Below, piece by piece: positions 35,991 to 42,741 of a stretch of DNA of 64,000 nucleotides. The notes below the pieces were generated by a model. It searched no databases and was not told the origin of the DNA. It saw nothing but the letters and a program-made list of their open reading frames with translations. Every line of letters starts with the position of its first letter. The stretch's first letter is position 1. Location: NCBI RefSeq assembly GCF_024343735.1, contig NZ_RJUE01000003.1, positions 1 to 64,000 of the forward strand, given 5' to 3'. The stretch comes from Lacihabitans sp. CCS-44 (GTDB lineage: Bacteria > Bacteroidota > Bacteroidia > Cytophagales > Spirosomataceae). A program made the translations under genes and the position numbers.

Positions 35991-38051
35991 TTACTCTTGG
36001 GATATTTCCAACACCTTAAACTCCGTACGGCGGTTTACCTGATGTTCTTCTTCGTTTTTAGCTTCTTGAATAATCAGTTCTGTTTCACCATAACCTTTTG
36101 CGGTTAATCGTTCTTTCGAAATACCCTTTATGGCCAAGTAACTAATAACCGACTCTGCACGACGTTGTGAAAGCCTGTTGTTGTACAAATCAGACCCACG
36201 TGTATCTGTATGCGAGCCCAGTTCAATTTTAATTAGTGGATTGTCTTTTAAAACTTGCACTAGTTTGTCCAATTCTACTGCGGCATCTGCTCTGATATCA
36301 AATTTATCAAGGTCATAATAGATATTTTCCAGTCTGAATGTTTTTCCTACAAACAACTTTTCTAGATTAATTTCAGTCTGAAAAGTAGTATCCGTAACGG
36401 CCTTTTTTAGTAAAGGATAAGGGATACTTCTTCCAAACATAGAGAAACCCTCTCTTTTTGTTAAATAGGCAGCTTTTTCAACTAAAATTACATAATCTTC
36501 GTCTTCTTCCATTTTTATCGGACCAAACTTACCTTTCGTAGTAAATACTTCTGCAAAGTCTGTTTCTACTCCACCGTCTAACTTATAAATTTTCACCAAA
36601 GCCGAATCCAATATCTGCCTATCGCCTTTCACAATACCTTCAAGGTAATAATTCGCTATTTTTTGAGACTTAGTATTGGGATTATTCGGATCATTACCAT
36701 TGGAATTATTCGAGTTATTGGGATTGTTGGGATTATCCACTTTCACAACTTCATTTACAGGTTTTGGTGGAGCCAAATAATAGTAAATGTCATCGTTTCC
36801 TTTTCCACCAGCTCTATTAGACGTAAAAAATATATTTCCAGCATCGTCCAAAGAATACCCAAAGTCATCCATAGAACTATTGTACGGTATGCCCAGATTT
36901 TCAACAGATGTTTTTCCGCCTGACCTTATGGCCATAAAAATATCTAATTTACCAAGGCCCGGGTGACCATCAGAGGCAAAAAATAGCCTCCCATCTGCCG
37001 ACACAAAAGGAAACATTTCATCACCAGCTGTATTTATGGCCTTGCCCATATTAGCAGGATTACCAAAACGTCCGCTGGCATCCATATTTACACGATAAAT
37101 GTCTAATCCACCACTACCTCCTGCCCTGTTGGAACTAAAATAAATAGTTTTTCCATCTCTCGAAAACGCTGGAGAACCGTCCCATGCTGAAGAATCTGAA
37201 GCAGAAACAAGTTTAGGCTCTGTCCAACCGTCATTCAGAACGAACCTGCTCATGTATAAATCCACGTCAGGCGAGATGTCTTTTCGCTTTCCAGAATTCC
37301 CTCTGGCAAATATCATGATTTTTCCATCTGGCGAAAATGTTGGTGTACCCTCATTTCTGTCTGGGTCAAGAATATTCTTACTAAAAGACTCTGCTGGACC
37401 AACCGAACTAAAATCATCAGACACTTTGGACTGATATATTCCGAGAAAAGGAAGCCCATTAGAATAGGTTTTGTCTTTTCTGGAAGCCGAATAAATAAAA
37501 TAACCGTCTTTAACAATTCCTGAAAACTCTGTATTTTCTGTATTGACAGCCGAAAAGTTTTTAAATTCTAAATCTGATTTTTTGGTTTTTATATCAGAAA
37601 TAAGCAAAAGCGTATTAAGTTCTCGTAAGGCTCTTTCATTTAATACTTTGTTGGTTGATTTTGAATCAATGTATTTTTGAAAGAAGACTTTTGCCTTGTC
37701 ATACTCTTCGTTGGCTTTAAGGGCATAAGCATAATTAAAACTGGCATCATTATTTACAAAATCTGCCTCAAAAGCTTTTTCGTAAAACGGAATAGATTCA
37801 ACCCAACGGTTTGACAACCTATAAGATTCTGCAATTTTAAAATTCAGTTCGCCTTTCCTTGATTCTTCTATCTCTTTTACTTTTGAAAATTCTTTAATGG
37901 CGATGTCGTAAAAACCACTTTCGAAGCTTGTCAATCCTTTTTTATAGGTTTTCAGCTGAGCTTGTCCAAGAAAAGAATCCAATATTAGAATCGCAAGAAT
38001 AGAACATCTGAAAATAAAAGTTTTAGATTTTAAAAAATGCATCGAAAACAT
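35991..38051 (-). CDS. PorE-like TPR-PD40-OmpA envelope protein
   Basis: 686 residues. N-terminal signal sequence (cleaved near GQAQ, no lipobox), TPR-like helices (about 30-140), PD40 propeller repeats (EGTPTFSPDGKIMIFAR, GSPAFSRDGKTIYFSSNRAGG, DEMFPFVSADGRLFFASDG), an Asn/Pro-rich linker near 440-462, a carboxypeptidase-regulatory-like domain, and a C-terminal OmpA peptidoglycan-binding domain (IELGSHTDTRGSDLYN, NRLSQRRAESV). This order matches T9SS protein PorE and its many paralogs; PorE itself is a lipoprotein, so this may be a paralog. ATG 38042 is an alternative start. Confidence 0.87.
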   Translation of the reverse strand: MFSMHFLKSKTFIFRCSILAILILDSFLGQAQLKTYKKGLTSFESGFYDIAIKEFSKVKEIEESRKGELNFKIAESYRLSNRWVESIPFYEKAFEADFVNNDASFNYAYALKANEEYDKAKVFFQKYIDSKSTNKVLNERALRELNTLLLISDIKTKKSDLEFKNFSAVNTENTEFSGIVKDGYFIYSASRKDKTYSNGLPFLGIYQSKVSDDFSSVGPAESFSKNILDPDRNEGTPTFSPDGKIMIFARGNSGKRKDISPDVDLYMSRFVLNDGWTEPKLVSASDSSAWDGSPAFSRDGKTIYFSSNRAGGSGGLDIYRVNMDASGRFGNPANMGKAINTAGDEMFPFVSADGRLFFASDGHPGLGKLDIFMAIRSGGKTSVENLGIPYNSSMDDFGYSLDDAGNIFFTSNRAGGKGNDDIYYYLAPPKPVNEVVKVDNPNNPNNSNNSNGNDPNNPNTKSQKIANYYLEGIVKGDRQILDSALVKIYKLDGGVETDFAEVFTTKGKFGPIKMEEDEDYVILVEKAAYLTKREGFSMFGRSIPYPLLKKAVTDTTFQTEINLEKLFVGKTFRLENIYYDLDKFDIRADAAVELDKLVQVLKDNPLIKIELGSHTDTRGSDLYNNRLSQRRAESVISYLAIKGISKERLTAKGYGETELIIQEAKNEEEHQVNRRTEFKVLEISQE

Positions 38052-38080
38052 ATTTGTTAAGGTTATTTTCTGATTTGAAA

Positions 38081-38088
38081 CAAATATA
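38081..38088 (-). promoter_or_regulatory. -7 promoter box TATATTTG of PorE-like gene
   Basis: An exact TAnnTTTG on the minus strand, 29 nt before ATG 38051. Confidence 0.65.
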
Positions 38089-38394
38089 AAACGCCTTTCG
38101 CTTTTTATTGTTGTAAATACGTAGTTTTTACCAAAAAAGGAAAGATAAAATTACTTTAAACCCAAAAGAGTTTTTTAGACAGCAATTGGATTCGCCAGAA
38201 TTTTCGGTAAATCAGGCTCATGAATGATTATGAGATACACTTCTTGGGTTAAGCACTTATAGGAGTAATTTTTTAAATTTGTAATGAGAGTCCATCTAGA
38301 ACGAATCCTAAAAGCCCAGTCAAATTGGCTTTCGTATTCATTTTCAATAAGTTAAATTATTGTTAACAGTAAAGAATTTTGAGGAATGATTAGG

Positions 38395-38421
38395 TTGGCA
38401 GGATAATTGTAACTAATTTTG
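38395..38421 (+). promoter_or_regulatory. Promoter of first RRM gene
   Basis: -33 TTG (38395-38397), spacer 16 nt, -7 TAATTTTG (38414-38421). The ATG is 109 nt after the box, the same distance as in the second RRM gene. Confidence 0.7.
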
Positions 38422-38427
38422 CAAATA

Positions 38428-38530
38428 GTTCGAGTTTTTATTTCGTTTGCACATTTTGGGTTCAGTTTTGTTACTTTGATTTTGCTGCGTTGTTTTAGCT
38501 CTTTTTTTTAATTTATTTAATATTTTTATT
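38428..38530 (+). promoter_or_regulatory. Conserved long 5' leader of first RRM gene
   Basis: Shares with the leader at 39079 a 5' block (TTCGAGTTTTT then TTCGTTTG) and a central block (TTTTGCTGCGTTGTTTTAGC then a CTC/T-run), with equal total length. This fits a leader that controls translation or mRNA stability, for example by the encoded RNA-binding protein or by temperature. Confidence 0.6.
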
Positions 38531-38803
38531 ATGAACATTTTCGCAGCAAAATTGAATTACGACACTACTGACGAAACTTTACAAGCCGCTTTCGAAGAAT
38601 TCGGAGAAGTTGATTCAGCAAAAGTTATCATGGACAAATTTACAGGCCGTTCTAAAGGCTTTGGATTTGTTGAAATGTCTAACGACGCAGAAGCAAGAAA
38701 CGCTATCAATGCATTGAACGATTCAGAATTAGACGGTCGTACTATCGTTGTTAAAGTAGCTGAGCCAAAAGGCGACAGACCACAAAGAAGAGAGAGATAT
38801 TAA
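38531..38803 (+). CDS. RRM-type RNA-binding protein
   Basis: 90 residues, a single RNA recognition motif: RNP2 NIFAAKLNY and RNP1 SKGFGFVEM, with a short basic tail (RPQRRERY). Bacterial RRM proteins of this size, as in cyanobacterial Rbp, are often cold-induced and bind RNA. It is followed by a strong terminator, so it is transcribed alone. Its neighbour at 39182 is a close paralog with the same leader. Target RNAs are not known; autoregulation through the leader is my inference. Confidence 0.95.
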   Translation: MNIFAAKLNYDTTDETLQAAFEEFGEVDSAKVIMDKFTGRSKGFGFVEMSNDAEARNAINALNDSELDGRTIVVKVAEPKGDRPQRRERY

Positions 38804-38820
38804 TTCTCATTTTCAGATAG

Positions 38821-38852
38821 AAAAAAAGCCTTTCGTTGGAAAGGCTTTTTTT
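38821..38852 (+). terminator. Intrinsic terminator of first RRM gene
   Basis: Stem AAAAAAAGCCTTTC / GAAAGGCTTTTTTT around GTTG, 17 nt after the stop codon. Confidence 0.93.
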
Positions 38853-39041
38853 TATGCCCAGTTTTTGAAAACAATAGGTCAAAAATAAATAGAATCTTAT
38901 TTCTTCTTTAAATAAGCATATTTAATTCACTTTTAGAAGATTATTTTTAAAATGATTTCATAAAATAAACTTCATTCTAGAGCCAGATAATAAAGATTTG
39001 GCCAAAAAAAGAGACTTTTAAGCTTATAATTAGAAAATAAA

Positions 39042-39072
39042 TTTGGAAATAAAATATTTTATTATACATTTG
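39042..39072 (+). promoter_or_regulatory. Promoter of second RRM gene
   Basis: -33 TTTG (39042-39045), spacer 19 nt, -7 TACATTTG (39065-39072); ATG 109 nt downstream. Confidence 0.75.
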
Positions 39073-39078
39073 ACCCGA

Positions 39079-39181
39079 TTTCGAGTTTTTTCTTCGTTTG
39101 TCTGAATGGTTTTCTTTTTTGATTTATCGTTTTGCTACGTTGTTTTAGCTCTTTTTTCTTAATTTTTTAATTTTTATTTAA
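39079..39181 (+). promoter_or_regulatory. Conserved long 5' leader of second RRM gene
   Basis: Same 5' block and central block as the leader at 38428 (block 2 at 39130-39157). The sequence just upstream of both promoters is not alike, so the leader is conserved as a unit with the gene. Confidence 0.6.
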
Positions 39182-39454
39182 ATGAACATTTTCGTAGCAA
39201 AATTGAATTACGACACATCAGATGACACTTTATTGGCAGCATTTGAAGAATTTGGAACAGTAGATTCAGCAAAAATTATTTTTGACAAATTTACAGGACG
39301 CTCTAAAGGATTTGGTTTCGTTGAAATGCCGAACGACAGCGAGGCTAAAAACGCAATCAGCTCTTTGAACGAAACAGAATTAGACGGACGTACCATTGTA
39401 GTTAAAGTAGCTGAACCAAAAGGCGAAAGACCACAAAGAAGAGAAAGATATTAA
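39182..39454 (+). CDS. RRM-type RNA-binding protein, tandem paralog
   Basis: 90 residues with RNP2 NIFVAKLNY and RNP1 SKGFGFVEM; it differs from the 38531 protein at fewer than twenty positions, mainly in the helices and in loop residues (EEFGTVDSAKIIFDKF). Same tail RPQRRERY. It has its own promoter, leader and terminator. The two genes arose by tandem duplication; keeping both leaders suggests that both are under similar post-transcriptional control. Confidence 0.95.
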   Translation: MNIFVAKLNYDTSDDTLLAAFEEFGTVDSAKIIFDKFTGRSKGFGFVEMPNDSEAKNAISSLNETELDGRTIVVKVAEPKGERPQRRERY

Positions 39455-39471
39455 TTGCTCTAATGCATCGT

Positions 39472-39500
39472 AAAAAAGCCTTCCAATGGAAGGCTTTTTT
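39472..39500. terminator. Bidirectional terminator after second RRM gene
   Basis: Stem AAAAAAGCCTTCC / GGAAGGCTTTTTT around AAT, between this gene and the convergent serine hydrolase gene. Confidence 0.92.
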
Positions 39501-39518
39501 TATATTCTTAAACTACCC

Positions 39519-40427
39519 CTATAGCCATTTTTCATAACCATCAGGCAATTTCCACTTGGATTTTGGCTCAAAATATTTCCAAAGGGCTGAAGATATGCTT
39601 CTTGCAGCTCGGTACCCTTCATTGCTTTTGTTCCATTGAGTATCTGTCTGATTTTTGGTAATCATACAAAAAACATAGTCGCCGTGTGGGGCGTGTACTA
39701 GCATTACCTCGGACTTTGACCTGTCCACGGCACCTGATTTATAAGCGGTTTTTATATTCTCGGGTATTTGCGAAAGACCTTCGCCATCCCAATATTGATT
39801 ACCAAGAGTTTTATACATTCGATGAGACGCATCTGGTGTAAAAACCTCCCCTTTTCTGAGCATTTTCATTAGCCTTGCCATTTCTTTGGGCGTAGTTTGT
39901 CCCCAACCATAGGTTTTCTGAAAAGCACTTCGGCCTGGCGTGCGAGAATTCACACGGGTGTTTTGCATACCGAGGGAATCCATCAGATAATTGATTCTTT
40001 CACCTTTCACCAAACCTTGTAACCATAAACTGGCTGTATTGTCTGATACCGACTCCATCAAATATATAAGTTCAGAGACTGGAATCTTGGTACTGTCACG
40101 AAATGAGCCCACTATACCATTATCATATTTTAGCGAATCCTTGTAAGTTAAAACCTCGTCATATTTTAGTTTTCGGTTCAAAATATGAGAAAAAGTACCG
40201 ATCATGATAGGTATTTTTATCATGCTGGCCGTTGGAAAAATAGTGTCGGCATTCACAGCAGCAAACTGTCCTGTTTTTAAATTTTCAATATAAACACCTA
40301 TCTGACCTCCGAAACCCGAGGTTTCTTTTTCTAATATTTTCTGGAGTTTAGGGTCGTTTTTTAGTTTTTGTGAAAAAATATTAAAACCAAAAAGTAATAT
40401 AATTGATATGATTAAAGGTTTTTTCAT
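39519..40427 (-). CDS. Class A beta-lactamase-fold serine hydrolase
   Basis: 302 residues with a signal peptide (to IFSQ). The penicilloyl-serine fold is clear: SMIK (S68, K71), SDN (128-130), and a KSG triad in YKSGAVD. The omega-loop ExxLN that carries the deacylating Glu166 in true class A beta-lactamases is missing: the stretch 36 residues after SDN reads RTPGRSAFQKTYG. So it may bind but not efficiently hydrolyse beta-lactams; a PBP-like or other periplasmic hydrolase role is possible. Divergent from ychF. Confidence 0.85.
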   Translation of the reverse strand: MKKPLIISIILLFGFNIFSQKLKNDPKLQKILEKETSGFGGQIGVYIENLKTGQFAAVNADTIFPTASMIKIPIMIGTFSHILNRKLKYDEVLTYKDSLKYDNGIVGSFRDSTKIPVSELIYLMESVSDNTASLWLQGLVKGERINYLMDSLGMQNTRVNSRTPGRSAFQKTYGWGQTTPKEMARLMKMLRKGEVFTPDASHRMYKTLGNQYWDGEGLSQIPENIKTAYKSGAVDRSKSEVMLVHAPHGDYVFCMITKNQTDTQWNKSNEGYRAARSISSALWKYFEPKSKWKLPDGYEKWL

Positions 40428-40500
40428 TGATGAGAAATTTAGAATGTTTGTCTAAAAATAGGAAAAACATTTGTTAGCACTGAGTTATAAAAAATATAAG

Positions 40501-40532
40501 TTTGGCGTATCGTTAGTTTTGGCGTAATTTTG
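40501..40532 (+). promoter_or_regulatory. Promoter of ychF
   Basis: -33 TTTG (40501-40504), spacer 20 nt, -7 TAATTTTG (40525-40532), ATG 18 nt downstream. An excellent consensus match. Confidence 0.8.
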
Positions 40533-40550
40533 CGGAAAATTTAAAAATAT

Positions 40551-41654
40551 ATGGCACTTAGAGCAGGAATAGTAGGATTACCAAATGTAGGAAAATCAAC
40601 CTTGTTTAATGCGGTTTCGAGCAGTGCAAAGGCACAGGCAAGCAACTACAGATTTTGTACGATTGATCCCAACGTTGGTTTGGTAGACGTTCCTGATACG
40701 AGGTTAGATCAACTTTCAGAGATTGTAAAACCCAACAAAGTGGTACCTACACAAATAGAAATTGTGGACATTGCCGGCCTTGTAAAGGGTGCAAGCCGTG
40801 GAGAGGGTCTTGGAAACAAATTTTTGGGAAATATCAGAGAAGTGGATGCCATTATTCATGTGGTACGTTGTTTTGAAGACGAAAATGTTTTGAGAGAAGA
40901 GGGTGAAATAAATCCTGTAAGTGATAAGGAAATTATTGACATAGAACTGCAATTCAAAGACTTGGATAGTGTTGATAAAAAAATACAAAAGACTCAGAAG
41001 CAAGCAAGAGTTGGTGGCGATACCCAAGCCAAAATTGAGCTAGACGTACTGGAAAGAGTAAAAGCTTGGCTTGAACAAGGCAAAAACGTAAGAATGATGG
41101 GCCTTACCAAAGAAGAAATGGTAGCCATTGACGATTTGTTTTTGTTAACGGTTAAACCTACAATGTATGTTGCAAACGTGGACGAAGCATCAATGCACAC
41201 AGGTAACAAATATTCCGAAGCTTTACAAAAAGTAGCAGACGCAGAAGGTGCTGAACTGGTCGTATTAAACAACTCCATAGAAGCCCAAATAGCCGAAATG
41301 GAGGATCCGGATGATAAGGCTTTGTTTTTTGAGGAATATAAAATGGAAGAACCAGGTTTGAATAGATTAATAAGATCTGCTTATAAGTTATTAAACTTGG
41401 CCACTTATTTCACTGCTGGTGTGCAGGAAGTTAGAGCTTGGACCATAGGCAAAGGCTGGAAAGCACCACAAGCTGCAAGTGTAATACATACAGATTTTGA
41501 AAAAGGATTTATCAAAGCAGAGGTAATAGCATTTGACGACAGAATAAAATACGGAACCGAAGCTGGTTGTAGAGAAGCTGGTCGCTTGAGAATAGAAGGC
41601 AAAGAATACATTGTGCAAGACGGAGACGTGATGCACTTTAGATTTAATGTGTAG
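40551..41654 (+). CDS. ychF: Ribosome-binding ATPase YchF/OLA1
   Basis: 367 residues of an Obg-like P-loop protein: G1 GLPNVGKSTLFNAV, G3 DIAGLVKGASRGEGLGNKFL, and NVDE in place of the GTPase NKxD, which makes the family prefer ATP. A coiled-coil insert (DLDSVDKKIQKTQKQA) and a C-terminal TGS domain ending FRFNV are present. It binds ribosomes and is linked to stress responses. Monocistronic: its own promoter, with a terminator about 170 nt downstream. Confidence 0.97.
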   Translation: MALRAGIVGLPNVGKSTLFNAVSSSAKAQASNYRFCTIDPNVGLVDVPDTRLDQLSEIVKPNKVVPTQIEIVDIAGLVKGASRGEGLGNKFLGNIREVDAIIHVVRCFEDENVLREEGEINPVSDKEIIDIELQFKDLDSVDKKIQKTQKQARVGGDTQAKIELDVLERVKAWLEQGKNVRMMGLTKEEMVAIDDLFLLTVKPTMYVANVDEASMHTGNKYSEALQKVADAEGAELVVLNNSIEAQIAEMEDPDDKALFFEEYKMEEPGLNRLIRSAYKLLNLATYFTAGVQEVRAWTIGKGWKAPQAASVIHTDFEKGFIKAEVIAFDDRIKYGTEAGCREAGRLRIEGKEYIVQDGDVMHFRFNV

Positions 41655-41660
41655 TTTTTG

Positions 41661-41726
41661 TTATTGGTTATTGGTGAATTAGCTATTGGTTACTAGAGAA
41701 TTAGTATTGGTTATTGGAGGAATTGA
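41661..41726 (+). repeat. Degenerate 21-22-bp tandem repeats
   Basis: Three copies of TATTGGTTA(T/C)T followed by G/A-rich sequence and GAATT begin at 41662, 41684 and 41705, directly after the ychF stop. A fourth, decayed copy may lie at about 41735. No spacers, so not CRISPR. Confidence 0.7.
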
Positions 41727-41826
41727 TTTTTAGAGGATTGGTTATAAGGCTTTAGACTTCAAAATCCTGAAGCGACTTATATCTGGTATATAAAATCATT
41801 ACTTAGAATTATATAAAAATAGATAT

Positions 41827-41859
41827 CAAAAGTCAAACTTACGGGTTTGACTTTTTTTG
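41827..41859 (+). terminator. Intrinsic terminator downstream of ychF
   Basis: Stem AAAAGTCAAAC / GTTTGACTTTTTTT with loop TTACGG; it follows the tandem repeats. Confidence 0.75.
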
Positions 41860-41907
41860 TTTTGTCGAAAAAAAATCCAAGAATTTTGAAAGAAAAAAAA
41901 ATGTCAT

Positions 41908-41915
41908 TATTTTTA
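41908..41915 (+). promoter_or_regulatory. -7-like box TATTTTTA before PorV-like gene
   Basis: One mismatch to TAnnTTTG; it ends 19 nt before the proposed CTG start at 41935, the usual distance in this window. Confidence 0.4.
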
Positions 41916-41934
41916 GATACTAAATTCTAAAAAT

Positions 41935-42741
41935 CTGAAAACAACTTTTACATTTTTACTGATTATCCATTCTTTTTTATCCGCAAAAGCTCAGTATACC
42001 TATTTGGGAGCAGGTGCTTATGGGAGAGCAAATTCCTTGGTTGCAGTACCTGATTTATCTTCAATTTATCAAAATCCGGCTGGTATAGGCTATTTAGACT
42101 ACCATTTTGCTGCCGTAGCGATTCATAAAACGCTTCCTGTCGAAGGACTATTAACGGTCGGTGCATGGGGAAATATAAAATCTAGAATAGTCAATATCGG
42201 TTTTTCAGCCGACAATTTTGGAGACGAATACTATCATGAAACCCGAATTGGACTTGCTGCCGCTAAAAAAATGGACAAAGTCTCAATGGGAATAAAGTTC
42301 TCATTACTCAATAATGCCATAAAGGAAATGAGCAGCAAACAAACAGTATTGGGCGAATTTGGTATTCTAGCCACACCTTCAAAGTTTTTTAACGTGGGTT
42401 TGCATGTGGTGAATTTCACTCGAGCAAAACTCTATGAATCGCAAAACTTACCAACTTTTGTAAATTTTGGGATAGGACTAAATCCTTCAAAAAAAATCAA
42501 TATTAGCGGTGAAATAGACTACCCAATTGGCGAAAAACCATTTTTAAAATTGGGAATTGCTTATCAAATAAAAGATCATTTCAGTCTTTCGACCGGAGTA
42601 AATCCAAACTTAAACGCTGTACATTTCGGGGTATCATTTGATGTTAAAAAATACCGTTTTGCCTATGCAGTCAGCACCCACCCTAATGTGGGCTTATCCA
42701 ACCACATAACTTTAGCCATTTTGTTCAATGAGAAAAAATAA
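41935..42741 (+). CDS. PorV-like outer-membrane barrel, apparent CTG start
   Basis: 268 residues from CTG 41935. The frame between this codon and the first TTG (42004) encodes a textbook signal peptide: MKTTFTFLLIIHSFLSAKA, then QYTYLGAG. A TTG start would remove it, and an in-frame TAG at 41914 rules out a much longer protein. The mature part (YGRANSLVAVPDLSSIYQNPAGIG, then repeating amphipathic strands) resembles PorV/PorQ-type 14-strand barrels. It overlaps the next gene by 14 nt. Specific role unknown. Confidence 0.75.
   Translation: MKTTFTFLLIIHSFLSAKAQYTYLGAGAYGRANSLVAVPDLSSIYQNPAGIGYLDYHFAAVAIHKTLPVEGLLTVGAWGNIKSRIVNIGFSADNFGDEYYHETRIGLAAAKKMDKVSMGIKFSLLNNAIKEMSSKQTVLGEFGILATPSKFFNVGLHVVNFTRAKLYESQNLPTFVNFGIGLNPSKKINISGEIDYPIGEKPFLKLGIAYQIKDHFSLSTGVNPNLNAVHFGVSFDVKKYRFAYAVSTHPNVGLSNHITLAILFNEKK

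Larger units (their letters stand above)
38052..38530. other. Intergenic region before first RRM gene
   Basis: 479 bp holding the PorE-like gene promoter at its left end and the RRM promoter and leader at its right end. In the middle a possible 23-codon ORF (ATG 38284) directly follows a TAAATTTG sequence; I do not call it a gene. Confidence 0.5.
38804..39181. other. Intergenic region between the RRM genes
   Basis: 378 bp: the terminator of the first gene, about 190 bp of very AT-rich sequence with no visible gene, then the promoter and conserved leader of the second RRM gene. Confidence 0.6.

Noticed and set aside
41661-41726. CRISPR-like short repeats
   Set aside because: Repeats are directly adjacent without spacers and are degenerate; no cas genes are present.
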